Assembly: GCA_027886175.1 (NCBI GenBank)
Contig: JAJNNQ010000018.1
Span: forward strand, 20,627,001-20,691,000
Direction: 5' to 3'
DNA: 64,000 bases
Origin: Phylloscopus collybita
Lineage: Eukaryota; Chordata; Aves; Passeriformes; Phylloscopidae
A program made the position numbers and the translations under genes. The notes under the pieces are model-generated. The model was not told the DNA's origin and searched no databases. It was given only the letters and a program-made list of their open reading frames with translations. Positions 51,346 through 64,000 of this stretch are shown piece by piece; positions within the stretch are counted from its first letter, which is position 1, and each line of letters starts with the position of its first letter.

Positions 51346-53226
51346 ATGGGGATGACTCAAATGAGGTTTTCCTGCTAGAAATAATCCAGCTTTTCAAATT
51401 ATGTGAGCATAAAGGGCTTCTCTGTTATTTATTTTTGTGAAGCAGTGCCCATACCTGCCATTCTGTAAGTAGTCAGGGAGGAGGAAAAAAATCTCCTTTT
51501 GTTGCTCAGGAAGTGGGATAATTTTCTTTATGATGAGTTTTTTAGTCTTTGGCACAACTCACCAGCACATATTTGTTAAGCTTCTTGGCATTCTGCTCAT
51601 GTCTCTGGCACTAACACCTGCTTAGAGCTTGTGGAAAGTGTTCTCCTATTCCTAAAATTTCATCCTCCTTCTTCTGTCCACCCTCAAATCTCAGCAGATC
51701 TCACAAAAACTGGCTGTGATACCCTTTCTCCTGCTGATACACAGTGAGCTCTTCATCTAATTTTTCCTCAGCAACACATATGCTAATTCTTCCTTGGCAT
51801 TGCTTATAATCAGATATTAACAGATCCTGTGAGAACCCAAGAGCCAATGATTTAAAACAGGCAAAGAGGGAGGACATAGGAAAGGTAACTTTTACAGTAG
51901 CTTGCCACATATCAATTTTGACCCAGTATCAACCTGTTTCCCTCTCCATTCCCTCTAGTGCCTGGAGCAAGGAGCGAGCTGCTGTTTTACAGGCAATTTT
52001 CTGCTTAAATAGCTTTAGGTGAGGAAATACAAAACCAAGGGGTCACCAACAGATGCCAGTGTAAGCCACAGGAAGATTCCCAGCCATACATTTTAGGACA
52101 CACTGCACATGCACACACTCAGTGCTCGTCCCTGCTTATGGCTGAAAAAGTGGAGCATCTTTAATTAATATAGGAAATGGATCCTCAATGAATCCTCCCT
52201 CCATTCTTTCCCACTCAGGTCCCTGCTGCCACCACCTAGAATATACTAAAGGCCAGAACTCAATCTGGCCCAGCTCAGGAAAGCAACTTTCAATATTTCT
52301 ATTATATTCTAAATATTTCAAGACAAAATATGTCAATATTAAAAGTCATTCAATTTCTGCTGACTCAATTCGGACCATTCAAGCTGCTGTTTTCATCTCT
52401 TCTTTCTAGGAATAAAGGCTTCCTGCAAAATAGTCAGCTAAGATCAGCTTTTGTATATATGATATAAAATCATGTACCTCACTGTCCTACAGTTGTATTG
52501 AGTCTACAGGACTAGCAGGGAAATCACTGAACTATTATTTCACTGTTTTACTACAAGAAAGATGATGTTCTAGGATCTTAGGGAGCTGCTGTTGAGACCT
52601 GATTCTATTTATGCCAAGATTTAAACTGGGGAAAATAACATCAAGAACTGTGAAAAGTATCAGCGAAGTATTTTGTTCTGATGATGTGCTACCATGATTT
52701 TCAACATTAGTAAGTGACAATACCAAACTGGATAGTAGGGTATAAACAATCTAACTGCCTGTTGAATAAAACTGGGCAATTTAATGATGTGTTTTCAACA
52801 GGAGACGCAGTTTAGGGTAGGAAGTTATCTCTTACAGCTTTGATAGTTGGCAACATTATTTGGTGTGCTGTATGTTTCCATGCAGGACTGTTTTATGTGG
52901 TTATGAACTAATAACTGCTCACAAACAGAGTAGAGCATTGACATTACATCACTAATTGCAGGTTTGCCTATATTTAAACTTGTCAGGAAAGTGGCAATGA
53001 AAAGTGTGGCCTTTTCCTTGTGGCTTTCAGGCACACAGGAGTTATTTCTGTTTTGGCAGACAGTGTTCATTTGCTAGGTTTTTCTAGGCCTTCTTAAAAT
53101 TATTCAGGAGCAAAACCGTTTGCCAATCACCTTGTAAAGAAGCGAGAGCTCCTTCTAAAAGACACTGGGAAAGGTTTCAATTCCCACCAAGCTGGGAATA
53201 TAGGACCCCCTATTAAACAACACAGC
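51346..53226. other. Noncoding DNA
   Basis: No gene or repeat family is recognised. Confidence 0.5.
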
Positions 53227-53432
53227 AGAAATCACAGTCACACAAGGGATTGGAAGGGACCTCTGCAGATCACCCAGTTCAACCTGCCAAGGTAGGGTCA
53301 CCTAGAACAGGTTATACAGGAACCGTTCCAGGTAGATTTTAAATGTCTCCAAACAGGGATACTCTACAACCTCCCTGATCAGCCTGTGCCAGTGCTCTCC
53401 CACCCTCAATATAAATAAACTCTTGTTCAAGT
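53227..53432 (-). mobile_element. CR1 LINE 3' fragment, antisense
   Basis: The plus strand reads GGATTGGAAGGGACCTCTGC, then AGATCACCCAGTTCAACC and GATCAGCCTGTGCCAGTGCT, the reverse complement of a CR1 3' UTR and ORF2 end. It is clearly diverged and 5'-truncated. Confidence 0.85.
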
Positions 53433-54909
53433 TGATGTGTTTGCCAGTTATCCCACGAGGGAAGATTTCCCTTTCATTTACATTATTTTTACTACTGTGG
53501 AAAATTGGGCCTTGAAGTGAAAGCTAAAAATTGGAGGCCTGTTTTTTAAAGGGAGAAAGAATACTCCGCCTACTCCATCACAAAGGCTAGTCAGCAGAGA
53601 TTAGAAAAAGAGGTCCCTTCCATGAAACAGGTCTCCAGATGCAGCTGGACCACAGCCATCATGAGGGGATCCCAGCACTGTCCTTCAGCTCTTGGACTTC
53701 ACTTAACAGGTGGCAAAAATTTAGCTGAAAGGAGGAGGTAGAAAGAGAGAATTCAGAGCTAAAGACAAATTGCCAGTGAAAATGCACTACTCAGATGTAT
53801 TGCTGCAGACTGGATTATTTCAAACTCTGAACAAGGCAGGACCAGGCTGCAGAAGCTATTGGCACAATCCCCAGCCTACAGACTGGCCATTGTGCCCCCC
53901 AGCACATAGCCCACGTAAGACTGCTGTGCATGTACACTGCTGTAGCTGTGTATAAATTACATGCTATTTATGTCACCTCTGAATTTGGCTTGTTGCTTTT
54001 TCCTTTTAATACAAGTTGGCTTCTACATATGGCAATTAAAACTAACCTGGCAAGTGGGAAAACACCTGTACAAACCTCTCATTATTCTGGCACTCCACAC
54101 TGATCATAACACATTTTAAGAATTCAGTATTGCCTGAGGTGGACAATTTTTGGGACGTTTTACAGCCAATGAACTTCCACCAGAGGAGCTGACACTTTCC
54201 CTGATCCCACAGCTTTAACATTACCAAATCCTGATTAGCTTTGTGGATTAATCAGGTTTCAGACCTAACAGCCAAGATGGATTTTACCTAAAGCTTTATT
54301 CACAGTTGACTAGGCAATACCTGTTATAATTTACAGGCGCTGGCAGATCTGCTTCAGATAGCTCCTTGGAAGTAATTATCTGTCTTGCTTCACGGATGCC
54401 ACGTGTAATATATTCTGAAACACTAAGTTACATAGAATTTATTGATGTCTTGTGTTCTTTTATTCAAACTCAAGACTGATCACATTCATCAAGAGGGCCA
54501 CAGGCCTGGAACTAGTTTCCACAGAACTGCAGTTTGTTTATCATGCAAAGGTAGCGACTTCACTCTGCTTTGCTGAGAAAACAAAGCAATTTTGATTTGG
54601 AATGTGTTTTGCTTGGGCAATCTGAGACTACTTAATCCTGAAACTACAAAATTCAGATCAACTCTTTGCCTGAGTTTTGAAGAGAAACGTAGCTTCACAA
54701 ATCCTGTTATCAAGGCAAATTCCTTATAATTCAAAATAATCTGTTCTATGTACAGGATGCAGTTATAAGGATTGAGAAATACAAAATTCTTCTACAACCC
54801 CTATTCTGCTCTCCTTGAGGTTAGCAATATTTTGGGCAGGCAGAAGGCTGCATGCTGACAGAAAGGAACAAGATACCACAAAAAGGGTTTACCTGTGTTG
54901 ACACCAAAA
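53433..54909. other. Noncoding DNA
   Basis: No gene or repeat family is recognised. Confidence 0.5.
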
Positions 54910-55048
54910 GGCTTACTATATGGAGATTTTCAAGGCCAGGCTGGATGGGCCTCTGGGTAACCTGGTCTAGAGGTAGGTCCTCTGCCTTCAAGGGGCTTCA
55001 AACCAGATGATCTTTAAGGTCACTTCCTACCCAATCCATACTATGAAA
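54910..55048 (+). mobile_element. CR1 LINE 3' end, sense
   Basis: TTTTCAAGGCCAGGCTGGAT, GGGTAACCTGGTCTAGAGG and CCAGATGATCTTTAAGGTCA followed by a CCAATCCATACTATGA tail is a typical CR1 3' UTR. It contains only the terminal 140 bases or so. Confidence 0.85.
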
Positions 55049-56754
55049 ACTTTGTGCTGCTTGCTCTTTTGAACCTTGAGAACACTTTCTACATGACCTT
55101 CCCAGACCAGTGATGATCTCCATATTGGGAATAAGGAGGGAAACAAGTGATTCTGTGAATATCAAGAAGGGAAAAACCTCTAGTCTCAGTAGTGTGATCC
55201 TAAGATACTCAGCTATTAATGAACTGAAGACATTCGAAATAGTCCCTGTTAGAGAAAAAAGGGAAGAGCAAAGGAAGAAAAATTGCAAGGCATGCTGTTT
55301 CACTTTTTAGTAGCCGAAATGATGCAAGAACCACATGCAAGGGTATTATTAACCTCAAAACAGTGAGAATAAAAATAATAATAAAAAGAAATGTATTCAT
55401 TATTTGTGGTTTGACAATTTCTTCTATCTGTTAGAATGAAATACCATGTGAAATTAGTAAAACTAGAAGTTCAAACATGATACCCCAGAAGAAATTTCGC
55501 AGTGCCAATGCCCCTAATAACCTTGGAGTGTTCAAGTATGCAGTTGAGCAAGGCTCGGCTATTTCAATAGCAGAAGGTATTCGAGTCCAATATTTTCAGT
55601 AATATCAACTACTGTCCTTTTGCTCTCCTATCTTGCCTACTTTCCTTTATTATTTTTTCTTATTATTTTTATCTCTTTTTTTTTAATAAGATTGGCCAAT
55701 TATGGCTTCCTGCGGAAAGACGGACATTTCAAAAGTTCTAATTCTAACGACAGGTTTCTCATCCGAGTAGTGCAGCAGATGACTTTGCAGCAGTTACATT
55801 AGATATCTGGAAACGAGATGAGAAATCAAAACCCCCAAATCTTTCATAATCTTTTTGCTCTCAATAGTCATTTCTTTTAAGAGACTCTGAATCCTCTTCT
55901 TAAATTCTCAAAGCAGCTGGTAATGGCTTTGGGTTTGACTTGGTCCAAAAATGTAAAGCAAATTCAATCAAGTTTTATGTAATGGAGACAATTAACAAAC
56001 CTCTGTAACCTACTCCAGTTTCACTGACATCTTTTAATCCAAATTCTGTTGTGGGAATTTTTAACAATATAATCTGTAAGGTCTGAATTCAGATCCATTT
56101 TTCCCCTTATTGCTCAGACCCAGTTTTTCAGTGGAGCCTGCTACAGAAATAAGAGTATCCACAAAAAAGCTCTAGAGCCTGATGCATTTTAGTCAGGTGT
56201 TTTTCAAAACCTATCTGTTTGAGAATACATACCTCATACTTAGGAATCTTTGGAAGGCATTAGTGAATGTCATCATACCTTCTCCCTTTGAACATTTGAA
56301 CATTTGCCTTTGTACCATCCTGTCCATATGGAACTTTTTCTTTATTTCATCAACTTCGATTGATCCTGTTTTGCAGGCAGGCCTATGTGAGAGTGAAGGG
56401 CAGCAGGAAAGGCTAGGCAAAATGAAGGAAAAAAGGCAGCATGATTACAGCTCCCAACAAATCCTGGACAAAAATCCTGAGAAGGATGCACTAGCATGCA
56501 ACCAAACACCCATCCTTCCTTGGCTCACTCAACTCTCCTGTGAGACAATAATTTAAAAAATTGAAGGAAAATAGCTTATAGATGAAGTTATTGACAATTT
56601 AATAAGAAGACCAAAAGCTGTGTAAGCAAAGCAAAAAAGAAGTTATTCACACCTTACTGTTGGCAAGCGGGCAGATGTTGAGCCACTTTCTGGGAAACAG
56701 TGCATCCCCACATTTAATAGTTGCTTGGAAAGAAAAATGCAACTTTTCCCTGAA
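55049..56754. other. AT-rich noncoding DNA
   Basis: No gene or repeat family is recognised. Confidence 0.5.
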
Positions 56755-57010
56755 CTTTTACTGTTGAGCACACCATACAGCATGGAATGTCCCTTTGGTT
56801 AATTCAGGTCACTGTCCCAGCTATGTCCCCACTCAATCTCTTGCCCACTAGACTATCCACAGGGAGAAACCTTGACACTGTGCAATCAACATGCAGCAGT
56901 AGTCAAAACACCAGTGTTATCAACACTGTTTTAGCCACAAAGCACAAGCTCCTTGGGAGCTGCTATGAAGTCAAGTGCATAACTTCATCCCAGCCAGGAC
57001 CAGTACAAAT
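56755..57010 (-). mobile_element. Truncated ERV LTR, antisense
   Basis: This is a shorter and more diverged relative of the LTR at 16390-16972. Shared landmarks are CATGGAATGTCCCTTTGG, GTCACTGTCCCAGCTATGTC, AGTGTTATCAACACTGTTTT and a right end of CCCAGCCAGGACCAGTAC. The part of the LTR corresponding to its 3' half is missing. Confidence 0.7.
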
Positions 57011-60000
57011 ATACACACCATGGCAGGGTATAAACCCAGTCTAGGGTACTCCACCCTAAAAGGAGTTTGGTTTTCTTGTTTTTAAGGAGGGTACCTCATG
57101 TATTTAACTCCACCTTTCTGTGGCTGTAGGATAACTAACAAAAAATGCAGGACAGAACTTTGGGATTGAGCACTTATCTGCTGAGCAAGTACTACAAAAA
57201 ATGGTTAGTATGATTTCATTAAATGAGAAGAAAGAAGTAAAAGCAGGGCAACCTCTCATTCTTGCAGATATTACTCTTAGGCTTTAACACTTCCACTTCT
57301 TAGGAATCCTCACTTTAATATCACTCCTCACTCAACCCACCTCCTTACAATCCCAAGAGCTCAGGCAAGTTAAGGTTGGTTTACCCATGCTCACACCATC
57401 TTTTTTCCTTTAATTTTCTGCCTTAGATGGAAATGCTCTCCATAAGTGGTTCTGCTGCCAGTCTTACGCCTGATTGCTTTAATTAAAATGCTAGAAGGGA
57501 TGATTTAAGAGTCTCATCATCAGGCTTGGCATAATTAGACTCCCAGACCCAGTGTCAAATGCTCCCAGGGCTGCCCCAACCTTTCATCCTTCTAAGGCAG
57601 CTGCTGTAGGCAGTACTATACAACATGCTTTGCACCAAGAACCATTTCTGAAAAAAAAGCTTTGGAAGAAAGGTTTTTTCTTCTTTCTTGAAACATTAAA
57701 AAATCCCCCTGGCACTTTTGCACAGAGTCCAGATTTCTGTTTATAACCACAGCCAAAGCAGCCCTAACATCTATGCCAGAAGTAGGGTTTTTTAGTAATG
57801 CCAAGCGTATGAAGTTGAAAATTGCCTGGTGATCCTCTGGAGCAGAACACGGTATGTAAATAGCCTCACTATTTATATCCTATATAGGGCCAGTTTCGAA
57901 CTAAAATGAGAAAATTAAATGGGGAAAAGAGGTCAGTGCACTCAGATATTCTCCAGCACTTGTCAGCATCAATTAAGCACAAAAGATCAAAGCATCAGAA
58001 ACAGAACAAGACTGTTTTCAAGGTGTCTCAGATCCTACTACGCTGAGTTGACAGCTGGCTATGTACCACAAAGGCTTGCCAGACAGAGCCAGAAGTGAGC
58101 CACTGTGGTTATCAATATGGGTCTAGTCTCTTGATTACTACCTTTCCTTTTCTCTTTCTTCTTGGAGATTAGGTTCTAGCTTTTCCTGAACTATGAGTGT
58201 TGTTTTACATGCTCTGCTTTCACAAATTAGAGAACCCTGGGGCATCATCTTAATTGTTAAAAATTCTAGCCTGATGTATAAAGGTAATATTACTACAAAT
58301 GAGCAGCTAAAATGTTCATTTCTGGAAGACCGAGTTAAGCAGGACGTACACATTACTAAAATCTCACAGCTGGGGCCTTGCAGGAAGAACTTATACAGAT
58401 GTATTCAGTTTAAACAGGGCACATAGTAGTTTAAGTAAGCAGTTACCATAAATGATGCATTTTCACCACTGCTGAGGTCCAAGTCCTCGAGCTTTTCTGC
58501 ACTCCCTGTTTCTATAAGTGTTGTTGTACTGCCATCTGGTGGGAAAAACTCATAGGAAGAAGGATAGTCATAAAGGTATATGAACAGAGGCACATCCGTG
58601 AGTGAGAGTAAGAGAATCCTGAATTCCCAATTCCAGTAGTTGTATTATAGGATCCAATTCCAAAGTAACATGCAGATACACGGATAACTGCCATATAGTT
58701 TCTATACAATAAAGAAACAGGACCAGGAGACTTGGGCTGAGTATCAGTAAGAGAAATGCCACAGGCACCACAGACAGTGACAAGACCACAAATCAGGCCA
58801 CAGGAATAGATACTGACATTGTAAGATGAATGGCCTGATGGCCCACATGAACAGAAGTATTTTCTAGGGGAAAGATAAATTTACATTCAGCAAATAAGTC
58901 ACGAACTGGGAACTATTATTAAAATTACTCAGAAGTGCACAGTGCTCAAAGGGCACATGTAACTTTATGGATGTATCTCTTCTTTGGGTTGGTCTAGTTT
59001 TACAGCCAAATGCACTTAACTAAAGGGCAAATTATGGCCTGTTTTAGTCAACTAAAGAAATTAGTGCCTCACCTTCTGCCACTGTCTTTAATCAACTTGG
59101 GAATGCAGTCCCCATTCTAACTTAGAACCTGTAAAAGGATTTATTTACCTCTTATTTCCTTGGTAAGGTTGTTTCAGTAGGGTCCAGAAAGGACCATCTA
59201 TCCCTCTTTAGAAGAGTCAAAGGTCAACTGGAAATGCTGCTAAGTTTTTTTCTCTGCAATGTCCAACCCTAATACAGACGGTGCAAACAGTTCTCTGTGT
59301 CTGGCTCTGAGGAGGAAAAAGGAGGGATATTCCTGGATAGACAAGTATGCCCTCTCATTTCAGTGAGAGCCAACTTTCAAAGATGACAAGAAAGTCTTTT
59401 GAGATTTTGAGGGGGTTTTAGGACAAAATATATTCCATCAGTTGCCTTTAGCCAATGAATTTCAGGCAGGGACTTGAGATAATGGCATGGAAATATGACT
59501 GATCTATCCATTAATACAGTATGTCACCACCAAATGGTATTATTTATGTTTTATGAGTCTAAATGTGTTTTGTATGTTGCTGAGTGTGCTTCCATTAACT
59601 CTCAGGCACAAAGGAGTATGTTTGCATTTGGCAGCAGATTGTAGACAGTGTGTGAAAGCAGAAACTGGAAGAAGTGCAGCTGAGAGCTGCCATTCTCAGT
59701 AACAGGCACTAACTCGATAGCAAATCCTTGCCTACACCCTAGGATGGCATGGTAGAATTTAAGAGGTCAATGTTTTCATAAATACAAATTTGCTATTGCA
59801 AAAGGGCATAATTCAGTTTACACACAGAGAGTTGCCAATAGTAATCAAAGCATTCTTCTTCTCTGGGTCACGTCCAAGTTGAGAACCAGGAATCTCTGGA
59901 TCTACTGCCATGATAATAACCAGACAAACATGGTTCTCTGGGTAGGTTACAGGCTGTGCTTGACCACAGATTTCAAAGAGCAAGGGACTGATTCACTCCA

Positions 60001-61589
60001 TCATCCTGTGACTACAAGAACACACAGAGTTACTGTGAGGTCTTATCCTGAATCACTTTTTATGATTCTAGGAAACTAACAAGTGACAGACCAGGGGATG
60101 TACATCTCCTTTGCTATTTGGAGGACAAAGGGATGGCCTTCTCAGGCTCAGTACTTAAGATAATACAAGGAAAACTATACAGAAAACCAAGGATATGCCA
60201 CAGATTTTGAATAACATCCTAGCTTTGACAGAGTACGAAGCACTTCAAATAGTAGGCCCCAATCTAATTTGGCTAATTTCTATTAAATCAGTCAGTGAAC
60301 TGATGTGCATAATCAGTATTTGTCCCTATTATTATTTGTTCCATAAATTGTATCAGTTGAGTCCAGGAGAATTCACTGTGAGTTTGGTTCTACGTTCCTC
60401 AGAGATGAAATTTATTATTTTTTTTTTTTCCCCAAAAATGTGATTCTGCAGTCGCTGAAATCCACAGACTCTCCCAGAAGGGCACCTTTTCATTTAACAG
60501 GAGAGATGGCTGACAGGCAAAAATTCACACTATAGTAGGTAAGGGAAATGCGGAATTTTCAGAAAATGGCAATTAACTCCTCAGGAATATCACACAGAGT
60601 ATCTGCTTAACCAGACAACAATGGATAACCTGAGAAAAAGGCCAGTAAGAAATACCCGAGTAAGAGGGAGGTGTAGAAACAGACCAGTGATGACAAGATA
60701 ACAGTGCTGTTATTGTTAGTATCTCTGTAGCTTGCCCGTGTCTTTACTTAGAAGCAGCTAAAATGCCTACATCTAGAACAGTGAAAAAGGTAACTGAGCA
60801 AATGTCACATCAACAGACACTTCAGGAAGAATCATAAAAGCACTGGAAGGAAAAATGGAAGCAGATGCACTACTGGAACAGAAAAGAACAAAATACAATG
60901 AAATTGTACTTCAGAAACTAGAGGGAGACAGACAAAAGAGTAAGTTTACTGAAGTCAAACATGTATCTCCTCCATTGGGAGATTGCTGGTCCCAAAAGAG
61001 GAAAAAACCAATCAGTAAATTTACGTTTCTTGATTATCGTATTTGCTCCATTATAGCTTCTGTTAAAAAAAAGTCCCTCATAGAAAGGAGGGTAAGCAGA
61101 TGAATTAACAGATAACTTTACCCTGCAGTTCCACTGGGGGTGTGATGGATGTTTAAGTATTATCCAGTCACAGTGCCAGAAAAACGCAAGGAAGAGTCTT
61201 GCCTCTTAACTGCAAATGCTTGGGAAGTTTGCAAAGGTCAGATACCATTACTTAATGGGAATGAAATCATGACAATGGAACAAACCCCAAAACAGCAGTG
61301 ATAGTCCATGGCTTGGGAATTTTATAGGTTTGGAAACAGAAACTGGGCAGACTCAAAATGCCAGGTGTTAACCAAGATCCAGACCTTGTATTACTATTCA
61401 GACTTGTACCAAATCAGCCCACTTCTGAATTTCTCAGCAAGGTTCTATGTTTAACAACTTAAATCCAATAAACATACATTTTGTGTTTAGAGAGCAGACA
61501 AACCAAAACCCAGATCTAGATCTAAACTACGGAGAAATAATCTTGGAAATATCACCTCTTCTTCCAAGAATTTCCAACTGAGTAGAATT
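57011..61589. other. Noncoding DNA
   Basis: No supported gene. Open frames are under 90 codons. Confidence 0.5.
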
Positions 61590-62315
61590 CACAGAACCAC
61601 AGAATCACAGAGTGGGTAAGGTTGGAGGACACCACAGTTGGGTCACCTGGTCCAACCTCACTGCTCAAGCAGGGTCATCCTACAGCTTGCAGGATGACCT
61701 TGCATAAGGTTACATTCAGACTATTCTAGAGGATATCCAGTGTGGGAAACTCTGCAGCCAAATCTGTTCCAGTGCTCAGTCACCTGCACAATAAAGCTCT
61801 TCCTTGTGTTCAGGTGGAACTTCCTGTGCATCAGTTTCTTCCTGTTGCCTCTTGTCCTATTGCTGGGCACCACTGAGCAGAGCCTGAATCCATCCTCTTG
61901 GCACCCTCCTGTCAGCTACTGACAGACATTGAAAAGGTCCCCTCTCAGTCATTTCTTCTCAAGGCTGAACAGGCTCAGCTCTCTCAGACTTTCTTCATGA
62001 GAGAGATGCTCCACTCCCTTAATCATCTTTATTGCCCTCCACTGGACCCGCTCCAGGAGGTCCAAGTCTCTCTTGTACTGAGGAGCCCAGAACTGGACAC
62101 AGTACTCCAGCTGTGGCCTCACCAGTGCTGAGTAGAGGGACAGGATCAGCTCCCTTGACCTGCTGGCAATGCTCTTCCAAATGCCTCTCAGGTCTTCCTG
62201 GCCCCCAGGGCACACTGCTGGCTCATGGACAACTTGTCCACCAGGACCCCCAATCTTTCTCTGCAGAGCTTCTTTCTAGCAGATCAGACCCCAGCCTGTA
62301 CCAGTAAATGAAAGC
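61590..62315 (-). pseudogene. CR1 LINE: ORF2 C-terminus and 3' UTR, antisense
   Basis: On the minus strand an 88-codon stretch (62215-61949) reads through the conserved end of CR1 ORF2, including [35 protein letters not shown] and [12 protein letters not shown]. It continues into the 3' UTR and ends at 61590 with the complement of CACAGAACCACAGAATCACA. The reading frame here is the best preserved of the CR1 copies in the window. The polymerase core and the endonuclease are absent, so it is a 5'-truncated dead copy. The plus-strand frames over it are antisense shadows. Confidence 0.92.
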
Positions 62316-63912
62316 TGCTTCCTTCTCTGCAGCAAAATGAACTAATACATGGACAAACCCTCAGGTTCTCTGGATTTAAGTGCCCCTGTCCCTAAGGTAG
62401 TTTCAGTCTCTGGTGTCTGTGATCCTTTGAGCAGGGCATCCCCTCTTAGACCTCTGGACAGACTTCATATTCTGAGATCCTTCAATCAGGGACCAAAGGT
62501 GATAGCAAGGTAAAGCCTTCTGTTCCTCACTTTTAATAAATGAATGTCTGCTAGTGATAAAAAGCACTGGAAAACTATCCATAATTCCACTGTGAAATTA
62601 ACTGGGCACTTACAATTGAGTTGAAACAATTTCCAGCTATTTTATGCTACTCATTTAACTTCAAATATTTCAACTTTAAGATTTGTTATAAAGAGAAGGT
62701 ACTAAAGGCAAAGAGTCGCTAAGTGGTTTCCTCCAGTCTTCCACCCACCAGATGGTTATTATCCTTAATAATGCATACAGAGCAGAAAGCACTTCTCTTC
62801 CCACCACTTGATACTGGATGCATCTTTTGGACATAATAAGCTGTTCCCTATCACAAACCTATCATGTTTGTACAAACCAGCTTCCTCCCTCATTGTCCTG
62901 GGCATCAGCAGTGCTTTTGAAATGGAACCAAATTAATTTTCAGGGAGCTTGCTGTAGTTGTATTTTATTCTTGCGTTGTCATGTCACAAATTCAGAACTA
63001 TTTTAGCAGTCTATTAAAAGCTTCTCTGCAGAAATTAAGTTACTTCAAATGAAAGGAAGGTATAACCAACAGGTACTGTATTTTATTCTTACTCCTTGTT
63101 ACACAGACCTCATTTGGCGATCACAGCCTTGCTGCACAAGGCAATCAGGACGAATAAGTAAGGATTCAAAGCAGCGCAACATTACAAGCAAGCTTCACAA
63201 TATAAAAAGCCTCATCAGTTAGTGTCAAACTACATTGTTATTGGCCAGTGCCTGCACAGCTCCATTCTCCTATCATAAGACTCTTGCAAAACAGCATCTA
63301 ATAGTGTGATTGTATCATGTCACAAGAACCTGCTTGGTGACTGTGCCACAAGACTACAACTGATGCTGTCACACAACACTGTGATATCTTAAAGGGACAC
63401 TCCTGAGTCATTGTTGCTTGATAACAGCACATTTCTGTCATAAATGCAAATTATCCCTGGGCTGCAGCACATGGGAGCATTAACATCTGATATGTATCCA
63501 GATACTGCAGCATATGGGGAGAAATGCCAAAAGCAAACAGGTTTTGTATCATCTGATTTTGGGTGCCTAAATTAGAAGGCTAATCACCTCATATCATCCA
63601 GGGACAGAAATACAAACATTCAAAATACAATTTATAGCTGCAGCTTAAGGAACATTGTCCTTAGCTGCCTCCTGAAAGAACACACTGCTACCACTAGGGA
63701 ACCTAGAGAAACTAGTCTAAGATAAATATCCACATTTAGATGTCCAGTGTTTGACACAGACTGGTTTGATTTAAATAATTGTTTGCAACATTATAATGCA
63801 TAGGGCACAAGAGGACCCACCAAATGCAAACACAAGTAGTGAGCAAACCCTTGTATCTATAAGTTAACATAAATCCACTTATATCAGTAGAGCCTCACTT
63901 GTTCCAAACCGT
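62316..63912. other. Noncoding DNA
   Basis: No gene or repeat family is recognised. Confidence 0.5.
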
Positions 63913-63960
63913 AAAAAAAAAAAACACAAACAAACAAACAAACAAACAAAAAACCACCAC
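63913..63960. repeat. Poly(A) and CAAA microsatellite
   Basis: A 12-base A run followed by about six CAAA units, then CCACCACCC. Similar A/C-only tracts occur at 5918-6023 and 45889-45940. Confidence 0.9.
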
Positions 63961-64000
63961 CCACAACCAAACTAACCAAAGTGAATGCTGCTGCATTCAC

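Noticed and set aside
61740..62307. Plus-strand frames of 60-91 codons
   Set aside because: They are antisense to the CR1 ORF2 C-terminus, which is on the minus strand.
1..64000. CRISPR arrays, bacterial operons, phage or rRNA features
   Set aside because: No regularly spaced repeats, packed genes or ribosomal sequences are present. The repeats are those of a bird genome.

Overview
The window is vertebrate nuclear DNA, most likely from a passerine bird. The evidence is the repeat set: several CR1 LINE fragments in both orientations, solo avian endogenous-retrovirus LTRs, and two copies of a tRNA-Ile-derived SINE whose tail resembles a CR1 3' end. This is the architecture of TguSINE1 as I remember it from zebra finch. 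The DNA is AT-rich, has few long open frames and shows no bacterial-style gene packing. I see no rRNA, no functional tRNA gene and no CRISPR array. Almost all of it reads as an intergenic desert or long intron littered with old repeats.

The clear exception is a GC-richer island at about 32.0-34.6 kb. It holds a direct tandem duplication of a unit of about 0.94 kb (32047-32982 and 33658-34602). Each unit carries a complete compact gene: a TATA box, a very short leader, an intronless 84-codon reading frame and an AATAAA signal about 50 bases after the stop. The two proteins start MAGYNRRRR, are very arginine-rich and lack cysteine for about 57 residues, then switch abruptly to a strongly acidic C-terminal tail of about 25 residues. 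The opening M-A-x-Y-x-R-R, the SR/RS-rich body, the absence of cysteine and introns, and the two tandem copies all recall the avian protamine galline. The acidic tail is not part of galline as I know it. I call the pair protamine-like sperm nuclear basic proteins with an acidic tail. They are 63/84 identical. Of 26 differing codons, 21 change the residue and only 5 are silent, while 156 bp covering the core promoter, leader and first codons are identical.

Layout. 0-16 kb: an ERVL-type LTR (344-1113), a doubtful LTR fragment near 4 kb, low-complexity tracts, an unexplained 189-codon open frame on the minus strand (13838-14407) and a perfect 17-bp-arm hairpin (15699-15737). 16-32 kb: two antisense LTRs, a SINE, and CR1 fragments, one of which (30625-31340) preserves recognisable reverse-transcriptase motifs. 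32-34.6 kb: the protamine-like pair. 34.6-64 kb: CR1 fragments, a second and more complete SINE (40005-40140), a compact LTR (about 47.0-47.3 kb), a truncated LTR (56.8-57.0 kb) and a CR1 with the ORF2 C-terminus (61590-62315). No functional link between the repeats and the gene pair is visible. The pair probably acts alone in spermatid chromatin compaction; this is inference from composition and family resemblance.
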